Shown here in pieces: positions 29,040 through 38,793 of a stretch of 64,000 bases of DNA; the stretch's first letter is position 1; each line of letters starts with the position of its first letter. The notes under the pieces are model-generated. The model was given only the letters and a program-made list of their open reading frames with translations, ran no database searches and was not told where the DNA came from. This stretch comes from Mammaliicoccus sp. Marseille-Q6498 (GTDB lineage Bacteria > Bacillota > Bacilli > Staphylococcales > Staphylococcaceae), in the NCBI RefSeq assembly GCF_946151045.1, contig NZ_OX267714.1, forward strand, positions 124,001 to 188,000, read 5' to 3'. A program made the position numbers and the translations under genes.

Positions 29040-29942
29040 ATGTCAAATGCCAATTTAATAGATCAAACTATTGTGCAAAAAAAATTGCCAGGTAGATTAA
29101 CGAAAAATAAAGTAATCAAAGGTATATTTTTCGTTTGTACATTAATCGGGTTAGTCGTATTAGCTATTTTGCTATTTGACATATTTAGAAAAGGTATTCC
29201 TTATTTAAATACTGGTTTCTTCACTCATTTCTCATCAACTACACCGAAAAGTGCTGGTGTTAAAGGCGCATTAATCGGAACACTTTGGTTAATGATGACG
29301 ATTGCACCTATTTCAATCATTCTTGGTGTAGGAACTGCGATTTATATGGTTGAGTATGCAAAGGAAAACTGGTTCACGAAATTTATAAGAGTTAATATAT
29401 CAAATCTAGCAGGTGTTCCATCAGTAGTATTTGGATTACTTGGTTTAACAATATTTGTACGTGGTGCAGGATTTGAAAGTTTATCGCTTGGTAAAACAGT
29501 AATTGCAGCAGCATTAACGATGTCGCTCATGATTTTACCAATCATAATCGTTGCTAGCCAAGAAGCGATTAAGTCAGTGCCATCTTCTATTAGAGAAGCA
29601 TCGCTAGGATTAGGTGGTACTAAATGGCAAACGATAAAAAATATCGTATTACCTGCTTCTATACCAGGTATATTAACGGGTACGATTTTGGCATTATCAC
29701 GTGCACTAGGTGAAACTGCACCTTTAGTTGTTATCGGTGTTCCAGCAATTTTAATGAAAACACCTAATAATATTTTTGAGTCGTTCCAAGCATTACCAAT
29801 GCAAATTTATAACTGGGCAAAATTACCGCAAGCTGAATTTCAATTTGTATCATCAGCTGCGATTATAGTATTGCTCATTATATTAATACTCATGAATTCT
29901 ATCGCAATATTCATAAGAAATAAGTATCAAAGAAAACTATAA
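29040..29942 (+). CDS. pstA: Phosphate ABC transporter permease PstA
   Basis: 300 residues with six transmembrane segments. The EAA loop is SIREASLGLGGTKWQTIKNIVLPASIPGILTGTILALSRALGETAP. It is homologous to PstC and pairs with it. AGAGGAG lies within the end of pstC as ribosome site. pstB follows after 26 bp with AAGAGGGG. Confidence 0.97.
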   Translation: MSNANLIDQTIVQKKLPGRLTKNKVIKGIFFVCTLIGLVVLAILLFDIFRKGIPYLNTGFFTHFSSTTPKSAGVKGALIGTLWLMMTIAPISIILGVGTAIYMVEYAKENWFTKFIRVNISNLAGVPSVVFGLLGLTIFVRGAGFESLSLGKTVIAAALTMSLMILPIIIVASQEAIKSVPSSIREASLGLGGTKWQTIKNIVLPASIPGILTGTILALSRALGETAPLVVIGVPAILMKTPNNIFESFQALPMQIYNWAKLPQAEFQFVSSAAIIVLLIILILMNSIAIFIRNKYQRKL

Positions 29943-29968
29943 TATCAGAATGAAGAGGGGTCTTATTT

Positions 29969-30808
29969 ATGACAGACGTTAAAATTAGAGATTTATCTCA
30001 AAATACAACGCCAAATGAAACGACACAAAATAACCAAATAGTTCAAGAAGATAAAAAAATCGTTTATAAAACGAATAACTTAGATTTATGGTATGGTGAT
30101 TTCCATGCTTTGAAAAATATTAATTTAGATATTGCGGAAAATGAAGTAACAGCAATTATTGGACCATCAGGTTGTGGTAAATCAACTTATATTAAAACAC
30201 TTAATCGAATGATCGAATTAATTCCAAGCGTTAAAACTTCTGGAGAAATTATTTACAGAGACAAAAACATTTTTGATAAAAAATTTAGCGTAGAAGAATT
30301 AAGAACTAATGTAGGGATGGTATTCCAAAAACCAAATCCATTCCCTAAATCAATTTACGACAATATTACTTATGGACCAAGAATCCATGGTATTACAGAT
30401 AAGAAAATTTTAGATGAAATTGTTGAACGTTCACTTAAAGGTGCTGCAATTTGGGATGAATGTAAAGACAAACTTGATCAAAATGCATACAGTTTATCTG
30501 GTGGACAACAGCAAAGAATATGTATTGCACGTTGTCTCGCTATCGAACCAGATGTAATCTTGATGGATGAGCCAACATCTGCGCTTGATCCAATTTCAAC
30601 ATTAAAAGTTGAAGAACTTGTTCAAGAATTGAAAACAAAGTATTCTATTATTATTGTGACACACAACATGCAACAAGCAGCGAGAATATCTGATAAAACA
30701 GCATTTTTCTTAAATGGTTATGTTAATGAGTTTGATAACACTGACAAAATTTTCTCAAATCCTACTGACAAGAAAACTGAAGATTACATTTCAGGAAGAT
30801 TTGGTTAA
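29969..30808 (+). CDS. pstB: Phosphate ABC transporter ATP-binding protein PstB
   Basis: 279 residues. Walker A is GPSGCGKST, the Q-loop [13 protein letters not shown] is highly typical of PstB, the signature is LSGGQQQR, Walker B is [12 protein letters not shown], and the H-loop is VTHNM. The N-terminal 30 residues are an Asn/Thr/Gln-rich extension beyond the usual start, as in staphylococci. It energises phosphate uptake. The stop TAA is directly followed by the phoU ATG (one base between). Confidence 0.98.
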   Translation: MTDVKIRDLSQNTTPNETTQNNQIVQEDKKIVYKTNNLDLWYGDFHALKNINLDIAENEVTAIIGPSGCGKSTYIKTLNRMIELIPSVKTSGEIIYRDKNIFDKKFSVEELRTNVGMVFQKPNPFPKSIYDNITYGPRIHGITDKKILDEIVERSLKGAAIWDECKDKLDQNAYSLSGGQQQRICIARCLAIEPDVILMDEPTSALDPISTLKVEELVQELKTKYSIIIVTHNMQQAARISDKTAFFLNGYVNEFDNTDKIFSNPTDKKTEDYISGRFG

Positions 30809-30809
30809 T

Positions 30810-31457
30810 ATGGTTATTAGAGAAAAGTACGAAGGTGAACTTAATGCACTTATCCAAGATTTGTTTAAATTAGGCAAAGAAGTGTATAATATGATTGAAC
30901 AATCAGTGTCAGTGTTAAGTGATGAAGATAAGAAAAATGCAAGAGAATTAATCGCTTATGATCGTAAAATTAATCAAATGGAACATGATATTAACGAAAA
31001 AGTTGTTATGCTTATTACAAAACAACAACCAATGGCTACTGATTTACGTGTCATGATTTCAGCTTTAAAGATTGCTTCAGAACTTGAAAGAATGGCAGAT
31101 AATTCAACGAATATAGCTCAAATTAGAAAAAGAGCAGTCATAACTGATTATTTTATTCTAATGAGATTAAAAACAATGGGTAAATTAGCAATGCTTATGT
31201 TAAAAGATTTAGAAACTGCTGTTAATAATAAAGATATTTTATTAATAAAAGAAATTATTGAAAGAGATAAAGATATCGATGATTTATATAAAGAAATAAA
31301 TAATACATCTTATTTAATAGATAATGATCCGTTCATTTCGGGGCAGGCTCACCTTGCAGCACGCTATTTAGAAAGAATCGGAGACCACATTACAAATATC
31401 AGTGAAAGTTGTTATTATTACATTACAGGTAAACACTATGAACCTCTTGGAAAATAG
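30810..31457 (+). CDS. phoU: Phosphate transport regulator PhoU
   Basis: 215 residues from ATG 30810; an in-frame ATG at 30714 lies within pstB and is not used. Two three-helix PhoU repeats are visible, each with an E/DxxxD-type metal-binding helix (ALIQDLFKLGKEVYNM, ASELERMADNSTNIA, ARYLERIGDHITNISE). PhoU restrains PstSCAB and PhoR signalling when phosphate is plentiful. Translationally coupled to pstB and last in the operon. Confidence 0.95.
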   Translation: MVIREKYEGELNALIQDLFKLGKEVYNMIEQSVSVLSDEDKKNARELIAYDRKINQMEHDINEKVVMLITKQQPMATDLRVMISALKIASELERMADNSTNIAQIRKRAVITDYFILMRLKTMGKLAMLMLKDLETAVNNKDILLIKEIIERDKDIDDLYKEINNTSYLIDNDPFISGQAHLAARYLERIGDHITNISESCYYYITGKHYEPLGK

Positions 31458-31533
31458 TACTGGAATTATATAACCATAGATGGTATTATAATAAGGTCGT
31501 ATATTAATTGAAATAAGAATAGGAGGGTTCATC

Positions 31534-31683
31534 ATGCGCGTAAATGTAACTTTAGCATGTACTGATTGTGGTGAAAGAAACTACATCTCTAAAAAGAATA
31601 AACGTAATAACCCAGAGCGAATCGAAATGAAAAAATATTGTGCTCGTGACGGTAAACACACTCTTCATAGAGAAACAAAATAA
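31534..31683 (+). CDS. rpmG: Ribosomal protein L33
   Basis: 49 residues, [20 protein letters not shown] and onward, ending HTLHRETK. Three cysteines are present (CTDC and YCAR) but the fourth zinc ligand is replaced. This is the staphylococcal RpmG form rather than a full four-cysteine ribbon. Component of the 50S subunit. Ribosome site AGGAGGG. It stands alone between phoU and the folate gene, with its own terminator. Confidence 0.96.
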   Translation: MRVNVTLACTDCGERNYISKKNKRNNPERIEMKKYCARDGKHTLHRETK

Positions 31684-31694
31684 TAAAACGAATA

Positions 31695-31727
31695 AAAACA
31701 CATTGCTGATTTCAGCAATGTGTTTTT
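31695..31727 (+). terminator. Terminator after rpmG
   Basis: ACACATTGCTGA pairs with TCAGCAATGTGT around a 2-nt centre, followed by T residues. Confidence 0.92.
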
Positions 31728-31853
31728 TATTTTATTTTAAACGCTTTATATTATAAAATTAGAGGTGCTTCAACTACCGTTGTGAGTAAGTGTTATGTTA
31801 TTATTATAAGTGACAATGTTATAGTAGATTAAGTATTGGAGAGTGAAATCATC

Positions 31854-32411
31854 ATGACGAATAAAAGAATATTGAGAAGCGAAATTCTCCAAGAAATGAA
31901 ATCACAATCAATAACTCAAAAGGCAAAAAATGATAACAGTTTGTACGAACAATTATACGCACATCCTTATTATCAATCAGCAAATTCAGTTGCATTAGTA
32001 TTGAGTATGGATCACGAAGTTGATACAGGACCCATTATAGAGAAACTTTTGAGTGACAATAAAAAAATATATGTTCCATCAACTAACTATAAGAAGAAAG
32101 AAATGCACTTTCAAAGATTGTTAGATTTGGAATCCATTTCGATTGATGAAAAAGGGATTCAATATATTAACAAACAAACGGAAAAGAGTAATGAAATTGA
32201 TTTAGTCATTGTACCTGGTGTCGCTTTTAGAGAAGATGGATTTAGAATTGGCTATGGTGGTGGATATTTTGATAAATATTTATCAACTTATGAAGGTAAT
32301 ACGTTAAGTTTAGTATATCCATTTCAGTTAAGACAATTCACACCTGAAGAACACGACATACCTGTGCAAGAAATTTTATTATCAAAAGAAATAAATGGAG
32401 AAAATAAATGA
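31854..32411 (+). CDS. 5-formyltetrahydrofolate cyclo-ligase
   Basis: 185 residues from ATG 31854, 7-10 nt after TTGGAGAGTG. The C-terminal motif DLVIVPGVAFREDGFRIGYGGGYFDKYL is the family hallmark, with nucleotide-binding Lys/Arg near the N-terminus (NKRILRSEIL). It converts 5-formyl-THF to 5,10-methenyl-THF using ATP. The 3' end overlaps the rhomboid gene by 4 bp, as in the Bacillus yqgN-yqgP pair. Confidence 0.94.
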   Translation: MTNKRILRSEILQEMKSQSITQKAKNDNSLYEQLYAHPYYQSANSVALVLSMDHEVDTGPIIEKLLSDNKKIYVPSTNYKKKEMHFQRLLDLESISIDEKGIQYINKQTEKSNEIDLVIVPGVAFREDGFRIGYGGGYFDKYLSTYEGNTLSLVYPFQLRQFTPEEHDIPVQEILLSKEINGENK

Positions 32412-33856
32412 ATAAATTAAATCAAATGTGGAAATCAATATATTATTTAGTATATACGGACGGTTATACAATTTTATCAATTGATGATGAAAATGATGAA
32501 GTATGGTTAACGCATGAATCTAAAAAAATAGTGAAAAGGTTTATACATAAAACACCAACACATCAAGAAGTGGACTTTGATTTTGAAAAAACAACAGATC
32601 ATTTAGGTGAATTAATAGAATCAGTTGGTTTTAGTTTTGAACAATTTGATATATATTATGTAACAGATAAAGCAATGGACTTTACTGAGTTCAATCATCA
32701 TAAACGTCCTAAAATTAGATACTACGCTTTAAGTGAAGCTGAAGACTTTCAAAAAGTGACGTCACATATAGTTGCTAAACAACAAATTAAGCGATCTAAT
32801 ACTTCAGCCGTTACAACGTATAAAAACAAGTTATTAAACGCGAGTTTTATTGATAAATTCATGTTGAAGTTTTCACCAGTCACATATATTTTACTTGCTA
32901 TAAACGTCATCGTTTGGTTATCTTTAGTACTTGTTTTTAACCACTTTTCGCAGATAAATCTAGTAGATTACGGTGGTTTAGTACACTTTAACGTAGTACA
33001 CGGCGAATGGTATCGATTAGTTACTTCTATGTTCTTACACGCAAGCTTTACACATTTAATGATGAACATGTTCTCTTTAATCATCTTCGGGAAATTAATT
33101 GAAGGTGCTCTAGGTTCACTGAAAATGGTGATTATCTATGCATTCTCAGGCATATTTGCAGGTTTATTATCTTTAAGTATAGATACTCAATCTATATCAA
33201 TTGGTGCGAGTGGGGCTATATTTGGATTAATAGGCGCATTTATCGTGTTCTTATTTACAAGAAAAAATACAAATAAACAATTTGTATTTCAAACACTTAT
33301 TGGAATAGCAATTATATCTTTAATGGCAGTATTTATTGATAACGTTAATCATTTTGCACATTTAGGTGGTTTCATCGGTGGTGGCTTATTAATGTACATT
33401 ATTTACCGTTGGATGAACCATGATAAAAAGAAATGGTATTATATTGGCGGATTAATTTTACTGTCTATTATACTTATCGTTATCATTTTTAGTAGACAGC
33501 AACATTATATTTATGATGAATTAACGAAAGATTCAATGGAACAAGGAAACTTTGATAAAGCTGAAACGATGGTAAAACAAATTAAGGAAAAACACTTTGA
33601 ATCAGATGAGACTTATATATTAAGTGGCTTAATCATAGCGAATAATAAATCTTTAGATGAAGCAATTATAGAGTGGGAAAAAGGTTTAAAAGCATTTCCT
33701 AAATCAGGTTCTTTAAATTATCAAGTCGCACTTGGTTATCGTGCAAAAAATGACTATGATAAAGCCATTAAATTTATTGATAAAGCTGTAAAACTTGATC
33801 CTAATAATAAAGATTACAAAACACTTAAAAAAGAAATTACTGCATTTAGGAGTTAA
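32408..33856 (+). CDS. gluP: Rhomboid intramembrane serine protease with C-terminal TPR repeats (GluP/YqgP-like)
   Basis: 482 residues. A cytoplasmic N-terminal domain (1-150) precedes seven transmembrane segments. The catalytic Ser268 is in GASGAIFG and the catalytic His318 in HLGGFIGG. The oxyanion region HASFTHLMMN (211-220) is present. The C-terminus (about 370-482) has at least two TPR-like repeats. In Bacillus the orthologue cleaves membrane proteins, including the magnesium transporter MgtE with FtsH. Followed by a YqgQ-like protein and glucokinase, the same neighbours as in Bacillus. Confidence 0.94.
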   Translation: MNKLNQMWKSIYYLVYTDGYTILSIDDENDEVWLTHESKKIVKRFIHKTPTHQEVDFDFEKTTDHLGELIESVGFSFEQFDIYYVTDKAMDFTEFNHHKRPKIRYYALSEAEDFQKVTSHIVAKQQIKRSNTSAVTTYKNKLLNASFIDKFMLKFSPVTYILLAINVIVWLSLVLVFNHFSQINLVDYGGLVHFNVVHGEWYRLVTSMFLHASFTHLMMNMFSLIIFGKLIEGALGSLKMVIIYAFSGIFAGLLSLSIDTQSISIGASGAIFGLIGAFIVFLFTRKNTNKQFVFQTLIGIAIISLMAVFIDNVNHFAHLGGFIGGGLLMYIIYRWMNHDKKKWYYIGGLILLSIILIVIIFSRQQHYIYDELTKDSMEQGNFDKAETMVKQIKEKHFESDETYILSGLIIANNKSLDEAIIEWEKGLKAFPKSGSLNYQVALGYRAKNDYDKAIKFIDKAVKLDPNNKDYKTLKKEITAFRS

Positions 33857-33859
33857 TAT

Positions 33860-34051
33860 ATGGAAAATTTATATGATGTACAGCAGTTGTTAAAGAAATT
33901 TGGCTACATTATTTATTTTAAAGATGAAGAAGATAGACTTGAAATGATGGAACAAGAAATTAAAGCGATGTATAAAGCGATGTTAATTTCAAAAGAGACA
34001 TTTTTACAAGCAAGGTTAATAATTAATCAGAGAAGGATTGAAAACAAATGA
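33860..34051 (+). CDS. YqgQ family small protein (DUF910)
   Basis: 63 residues, [20 protein letters not shown] and onward. The helical bundle matches Bacillus YqgQ, a possible single-strand nucleic-acid-binding protein by structure only. It is placed between gluP and glucokinase as in Bacillus and overlaps glcK by 4 bp. No function is established. Confidence 0.88.
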   Translation: MENLYDVQQLLKKFGYIIYFKDEEDRLEMMEQEIKAMYKAMLISKETFLQARLIINQRRIENK

Positions 34052-35019
34052 CACATATTTTATCAGCAGACATTGGTGGGACAACATGTAAGTTAGGTAT
34101 ATTTGATGAATCATTAAATATCGTTGAAAAATGGGAAATTACAACGAACAAAACTGGAGAAGGTATTTTAGAAAATATTTACGAATCTTTCGCTGGTCAT
34201 TTAAAAAGAAGAAATATAGATATAGATAAAGTTATCGGTATGGGTATAGGCGTTCCAGGTCCAATTGATTTTGAAAACGGCGTTGTAAATGGTGCAGTCA
34301 ATTTGAACTGGACTGGTAATATTGAAGTAAGAAAGCATATGCAAGAATATTTTAATGGTCCAGTTTATGTTGATAACGATGCAAATGTAGCTACTTTAGG
34401 TGAAAAATTTAAAGGAGCTGGACAAAATGAAAGTGACGTCGTTTGTATTACACTAGGAACAGGTGTAGGCGGCGGAATTGTATCTAACGACGAATTATTA
34501 CATGGCCATAATGGTTCTGCAGCTGAAATCGGACATTTTGTAGTGGATCAAAAGAAAAGATTTCAATGTAATTGCGGAATGAAAGGTTGTTTAGAGACGG
34601 TTGCATCTGCAACAGGCGTAGTGAATTTAGTTCATCATTATTATCCAAACATCAACTTAAAATCTAGTATTCATGATTTAATATCATGTAAAAATGTTAC
34701 TGCGAAAGACGTATTTGATGCTGCAAAAGATGGCGATGAATTTAGTAGATTTATTATAGATAAAGTTGCTGGATATATTGCTTATGCAGCAAGTGTTATT
34801 AGTGTCATGAGTAATCCGAAATATATTATAATTGGTGGCGGCGTGAGTAAAGCTGGCGATATTCTAATCAATTATATAATTAAACATTATAAAAAAATGA
34901 CTTTTAGACCTGCACAAGAAGATACACATATTGTTGTTGCGAAATTAGGTAATGAAGCAGGAATAATTGGTGCAGCAGGTTTAATTAAAACATACGTAAT
35001 TGAGAAGGAGGAAGCATAA
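34048..35019 (+). CDS. glcK: Glucokinase (ROK family)
   Basis: 323 residues. The phosphate-binding [15 protein letters not shown] is at the N-terminus, the sugar-binding region is [12 protein letters not shown], and the catalytic region is GTGVGGGIV. The ROK zinc motif [10 protein letters not shown] is complete. It phosphorylates glucose to glucose-6-phosphate, mainly for sugar that enters without PTS or from polymers. It is coupled to its neighbours by overlaps (4 bp upstream, 1 bp downstream). Confidence 0.96.
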   Translation: MTHILSADIGGTTCKLGIFDESLNIVEKWEITTNKTGEGILENIYESFAGHLKRRNIDIDKVIGMGIGVPGPIDFENGVVNGAVNLNWTGNIEVRKHMQEYFNGPVYVDNDANVATLGEKFKGAGQNESDVVCITLGTGVGGGIVSNDELLHGHNGSAAEIGHFVVDQKKRFQCNCGMKGCLETVASATGVVNLVHHYYPNINLKSSIHDLISCKNVTAKDVFDAAKDGDEFSRFIIDKVAGYIAYAASVISVMSNPKYIIIGGGVSKAGDILINYIIKHYKKMTFRPAQEDTHIVVAKLGNEAGIIGAAGLIKTYVIEKEEA

Positions 35020-35333
35020 TGGCAATAGTTGACGTAGTAGTGATTCCGGTTGGAACTGAAGGACCAAGTGTGAGTGAATATATTGCAGATATACAGCTGA
35101 TTTTAGAAAAACATAAAGAAGCTGGAAAGATAGACTTTCAACTAACCCCAATGAATACATTAATTGAAGGCGATCTTCAAGATTTATTTACTGTAATTCA
35201 AGAAATTCATGAAAGCCCATTTAATAAAGGGTTAGATAGAGTTTGTACCAATATTAGAATTGATGACAGAAGAGATAAATCTAGAAAAATGAACGAAAAA
35301 TTAGATTCTGTTAATAAGCATTTAAACAAATAA
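35019..35333 (+). CDS. MTH1187 family thiamine-binding protein (YqgV)
   Basis: 104 residues. Ferredoxin-like fold with VVVIPVGTEGPSVSEYI at the start and LTPMNTLIEGD in the middle, typical of the MTH1187/YkoF-like family that binds thiamine or its hydroxymethylpyrimidine part. The start ATG 35019 shares a base with the glcK stop; ribosome site GGAGGAAGC. Physiological role unknown. It ends the gluP operon before a strong terminator. Confidence 0.88.
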   Translation: MAIVDVVVIPVGTEGPSVSEYIADIQLILEKHKEAGKIDFQLTPMNTLIEGDLQDLFTVIQEIHESPFNKGLDRVCTNIRIDDRRDKSRKMNEKLDSVNKHLNK

Positions 35334-35354
35334 AGGTTAAAATAGTTTTCGATA

Positions 35355-35407
35355 CAAAAGAGGACAAGCCTGATAAACTAATGTTTTATCAGATTTGTCC
35401 TCTTTTG
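35355..35407. terminator. Bidirectional terminator between yqgV and the DUF2759 gene
   Basis: A 23-bp imperfect stem (35355-35377 with 35385-35407), carrying the arm AGGACAAGCCTGA / TCAGATTTGTCCT. The same type of arm is seen at two other terminators in the window. Confidence 0.9.
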
Positions 35408-35440
35408 CAGAAAGTAAATAAATCGTTTTAGAAACTTTCC

Positions 35441-35680
35441 TTAATGATGTAAAATTGGATATCCATAAGTAAAGATTGTAGCTAATGAGAAGAAACCAAA
35501 TGCTACTACAGTAATTGCACCAAAAAGAATGCCTAAAACATTTTTGTTTTTGAATGCTGATATCAAACCAAATATTCCGAGTATAAATACAGCTAGCATT
35601 AATAATGAAAAGATATTAACACCGATGTGAATTTTCACTCCAAATAAATCGAATAGTTCACCTGTGTCGATAAATGGCAT
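35441..35680 (-). CDS. DUF2759 family membrane protein (YqgW-like)
   Basis: 79 residues from ATG 35680 (MPFIDTGELFDLFGVKIHIG); longer in-frame starts extend through the divergent promoter and are unlikely. Two transmembrane segments (about 22-42 and 48-70). It matches the small DUF2759 proteins found next to yqgX in Bacillus. A GGGGG stretch upstream serves as ribosome site. Function unknown. Confidence 0.8.
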   Translation of the reverse strand: MPFIDTGELFDLFGVKIHIGVNIFSLLMLAVFILGIFGLISAFKNKNVLGILFGAITVVAFGFFSLATIFTYGYPILHH

Positions 35681-35776
35681 TCCAATACCCCCAATACAAA
35701 TTTCAATTATTATCATGTTAATTGTATAATTAATATGTGAGTTTGTCGAGATACTTTTTAAAAGAGGTGGAAAAAA

Positions 35777-36409
35777 ATGAAAGTACATATATATCCTTTA
35801 GGACTACTAGAAACAAATTGTTATATAATCGAAGGAGAACAAGAATTATTAATCATTGATCCGGGAGATAACGGACAGTTTATAAATGAACGTATTAAAG
35901 CTTTTAATAAAAAATTAAGTGCTATTTTATTAACACATGCACACTTTGATCATATAGGTGGAATTGATGAAGTAGTTAAAGAACATGATGTGAAAGTATA
36001 TGTTCATAAAATAGAGAAATCATGGTTAACAGATACTGCAAAGAATGGTTCAAAACAATTTTCAGCTCATGGGTTACCTCAAGTTGTACAACATTCAGTA
36101 CCAACAGAAATAGATGAAGGTAGCCATGTAATCGGGGAATTCGAATTTGAATCACTGTTTACACCAGGTCATTCACCAGGAAGTCTTAGTTATGTTTTTG
36201 ATGATTTTGCTGTAGTAGGTGACACATTATTTAAAGGCGGTATTGGTAGAACAGATTTATATCGAGGAGATACTGAAACGTTAATCAATTCAATTGAAGA
36301 AAAATTATTAGAATTAGATCCTTCAACTACTGTATTTCCAGGTCATGGTCCGGATACGACAATTGGTGAAGAAGAAATGTCAAATCCATATTTAAATGGT
36401 TTTAGTTAA
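35777..36409 (+). CDS. Metallo-beta-lactamase-fold hydrolase (YqgX, GloB-like)
   Basis: 210 residues. Complete metal site: THAHFDHIGG, then His in FTPGHSPGSLSY, Asp in VVGDTLFKGGIGRTDL and His in FPGHGPDTTIGEE. This short form lacks the C-terminal domain of true glyoxalase II, so hydroxyacylglutathione or bacillithiol-thioester hydrolysis is only a guess. Ribosome site AAGAGGTGG. Divergent from the DUF2759 gene. Confidence 0.9.
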   Translation: MKVHIYPLGLLETNCYIIEGEQELLIIDPGDNGQFINERIKAFNKKLSAILLTHAHFDHIGGIDEVVKEHDVKVYVHKIEKSWLTDTAKNGSKQFSAHGLPQVVQHSVPTEIDEGSHVIGEFEFESLFTPGHSPGSLSYVFDDFAVVGDTLFKGGIGRTDLYRGDTETLINSIEEKLLELDPSTTVFPGHGPDTTIGEEEMSNPYLNGFS

Positions 36410-36411
36410 AT

Positions 36412-36449
36412 AAAAAAATGCATTACACTTTTGTGTAATGCATTTTTTT
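36412..36449. terminator. Bidirectional terminator between yqgX and the DUF2626 gene
   Basis: A perfect 17-bp stem, AAAAAAATGCATTACAC / GTGTAATGCATTTTTTT, with a 4-nt loop. Confidence 0.93.
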
Positions 36450-36696
36450 ATTCGTGATGTCCGAAACTTGGTTCTAATAAGAATGTAGAATAATACGTAA
36501 ATCCAACGAAACATACGACTAAATATAAAGCGAATATATACATATACATTCTTTCTGTTAGCTTTAAGTACCCCAATAATACGAAAAAGCCTGTTTGAGC
36601 TACGAAGAAATATGCCATCATATCCATCCCACCGACATAAAACATAGTAGCAAATATAGCAGTCCAGAAGCCTAGAGTTTTAAAAACTTTATCCAT
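36448..36696 (-). CDS. DUF2626 family membrane protein (YqgY-like)
   Basis: 82 residues from ATG 36696 (MDKVFKTLGFWTAIFATMFY), which is where Bacillus YqgY begins; an upstream in-frame ATG at 36735 precedes the GAGGGGG ribosome site and is less likely. Three hydrophobic segments, with the conserved LTERMYMYIF and GFTYYS motifs. Function unknown. Its place just before comGA is the same as in Bacillus. Confidence 0.85.
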   Translation of the reverse strand: MDKVFKTLGFWTAIFATMFYVGGMDMMAYFFVAQTGFFVLLGYLKLTERMYMYIFALYLVVCFVGFTYYSTFLLEPSFGHHE

Positions 36697-36847
36697 CTTC
36701 TTACGAACCCCCTCTGTGTTTACTTTCTTATTCATACTAATTATAAAGTTACTAACAATAAAAGTAAATAGGCTTTATGGCAAAATATATTATCCGAATT
36801 AAGTAATTTTTTACTTTAGATACGTTTATATAAAGTAGGAGGAGATT

Positions 36848-37750
36848 ATGGAAACTTTATTTAAAACTATTATTAACGATGCTACTATTTCAAACGCAAC
36901 TGATATTCATTTTATACCTGAGAAGGATGACAGCATTATAGTTCAAATGAGGGTGAATGGTGATAATCATTTATATGACATTCATCTTGATACACAATTA
37001 TATAATCGTTTATTAATTTATATGAAGTTCATTTCTCAGTTAGATGTGAGTGAAAGAAACAAAGCTCAAAGTGGACAATTTATTTACGAGGGAACTATCA
37101 ATTTATATTTAAGAATTTCTACTATACCTCTTAGTTTAGGCATCGAGTCTTGTTCTATTAGGTTAACGCCACAATTTTTTGATGGAGAAAGAATGGAAAG
37201 TCGTAACCAAGATTTTGAAACGATTAGAAATGAAATGTATCAGTCAGAAGGGTTATTTCTATTTACTGGTCCTACAGGTTCAGGCAAATCAACATTGATG
37301 TATGAATTACTTTATGATTTAAAGCACAATTTGAACAAACACATTATTACGATTGAAGATCCCGTCGAACAAACATTAGATGGCGTTGTTCAAGTATCAG
37401 TTAATGAGAAAGCAAATATTACTTATCAAAATTCATTTAAAGCGATTCTAAGATGCGACCCTGATGTCATTATGATTGGTGAGATAAGAGATGAAATAAC
37501 AGCTAAACAAGTTATTCAAGCGAGCCTAAGTGGACATCTTATACTCTCAACGATGCACGCTAGAGATAATTTAGGCGCCATTTATAGATTATTAGAACTT
37601 GGCATAACTAATGAACAAATTAAGCAAGGCATTGCTTGTATTGCGAATCAAAGATTAGTTAAACAAGAATTAGGAGAGCGATTAAGAGAAATGTCCTATA
37701 TATTTAGTCATGATATTAATGCTTATTTGGCGGAGAGTGCTAATGAATAA
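36848..37750 (+). CDS. comGA: Competence pseudopilus assembly ATPase ComGA
   Basis: 300 residues, the short GspE/PilB form without the N1 domain. Walker A is GPTGSGKS, the Asp box is ITIEDPVE, Walker B is MIGEIRD, and the His box is LSTMHARD. It drives assembly of the ComGC pseudopilus that pulls DNA to the cell wall. Ribosome site AGGAGGAG. A ComK-box-like A4-N5-T4 pair is not clearly visible upstream. First of seven overlapping comG genes. Confidence 0.96.
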   Translation: METLFKTIINDATISNATDIHFIPEKDDSIIVQMRVNGDNHLYDIHLDTQLYNRLLIYMKFISQLDVSERNKAQSGQFIYEGTINLYLRISTIPLSLGIESCSIRLTPQFFDGERMESRNQDFETIRNEMYQSEGLFLFTGPTGSGKSTLMYELLYDLKHNLNKHIITIEDPVEQTLDGVVQVSVNEKANITYQNSFKAILRCDPDVIMIGEIRDEITAKQVIQASLSGHLILSTMHARDNLGAIYRLLELGITNEQIKQGIACIANQRLVKQELGERLREMSYIFSHDINAYLAESANE

Positions 37751-38780
37751 AGGGTGTATTTTAAAAAAGGATAACGTTTTATTTCTATCTCGATTATCAG
37801 ATATGTTGAAACAAGGTTTTACATTGATGGAATGCATTCAATTGCTATCAGACCAATTTCCACAACTCAATAAAAATCAAATCAATTCTAAACTAGTTGA
37901 AATAGTGAGAAATACAGGACAATTACACGAAATACTAACTTATCTCAATTACCCTCAAGTTATCATAACGCAAATATATTTTGGAGAACAATATGGAAAT
38001 TTAATAGAGACAATTGATCATTCCATAATGTATTTGAAGAAGATAGAAGAAGTGAGAGGAAAGTTTATTAAAACAATACAATATCCAGCACTATTATTTT
38101 TTATATTTTTTATGTTACTTATAGCTGTAAATCAAACAATCATTCCACAATTTAGTGAAATTTATCAGTCAATGAATGTAGAGATTTCTACATCTTTGAA
38201 GATATTAACCATCATATTCTCATATTTACCAACAACGATCATATCCACATTTTTATTACTACTACTTATAATACTTTTAATTTATTTAAATTACACAGGA
38301 AGAGATGTTTCTAAAAAGATTGTCTTTTTTAATAAGATACCAATTATAAACGCTTATGTTTCTATGTATCGCTCCTATAGACTTTCAAGAGATTTTTCAT
38401 TTTTTATTCAAAATGGTATTAATCTTCATAAAATCATTGAAATATATATGTTTCAAACAAAAGATGAATTGCTGAAATATATTGGCTTATTTATCAATCG
38501 TTCGATGGAATCTGGAGATGCATTTCCTGATGCTATTAAAAATTTAGGATGTTTTGATAATACGTTAATACATTATATAAAACATGGAGAAAACAAATCG
38601 AAATTAGATTTAGAGCTATATTACTTTAGTATCTTTATGCTCGATAAATTAGAAAAAACGATCATTCAACATTTGAAATGGATTCAACCCATTGTTTTTG
38701 GAACATTAGCATTACTAATCGTCACATTATATTTAATTATTATATTACCGATGCTTCAAATGGTTGAAGGAATAAAATGA
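37743..38780 (+). CDS. comGB: Competence pseudopilus membrane platform ComGB
   Basis: 345 residues from ATG 37743, after GCGGAGAG; it overlaps comGA by 8 bp. GspF-type architecture: cytoplasmic domain (TLMECIQLLSDQFP), a transmembrane segment near 115-135, a second close pair near 160-185, a second GspF repeat, and a C-terminal transmembrane segment (about 320-340). It anchors the ATPase and pseudopilins at the membrane. Confidence 0.94.
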   Translation: MNKGCILKKDNVLFLSRLSDMLKQGFTLMECIQLLSDQFPQLNKNQINSKLVEIVRNTGQLHEILTYLNYPQVIITQIYFGEQYGNLIETIDHSIMYLKKIEEVRGKFIKTIQYPALLFFIFFMLLIAVNQTIIPQFSEIYQSMNVEISTSLKILTIIFSYLPTTIISTFLLLLLIILLIYLNYTGRDVSKKIVFFNKIPIINAYVSMYRSYRLSRDFSFFIQNGINLHKIIEIYMFQTKDELLKYIGLFINRSMESGDAFPDAIKNLGCFDNTLIHYIKHGENKSKLDLELYYFSIFMLDKLEKTIIQHLKWIQPIVFGTLALLIVTLYLIIILPMLQMVEGIK

Positions 38781-38793
38781 AAGGATGTTTTAC

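Noticed and set aside
35742-35750. TTTGTCGAG, one mismatch from the Spo0A box TTTGTCGAA, near the yqgX promoter
   Set aside because: A 9-mer allowing one mismatch is expected about a dozen times by chance in 64 kb counting both strands. It is kept only as something to include in a genome-wide box scan.
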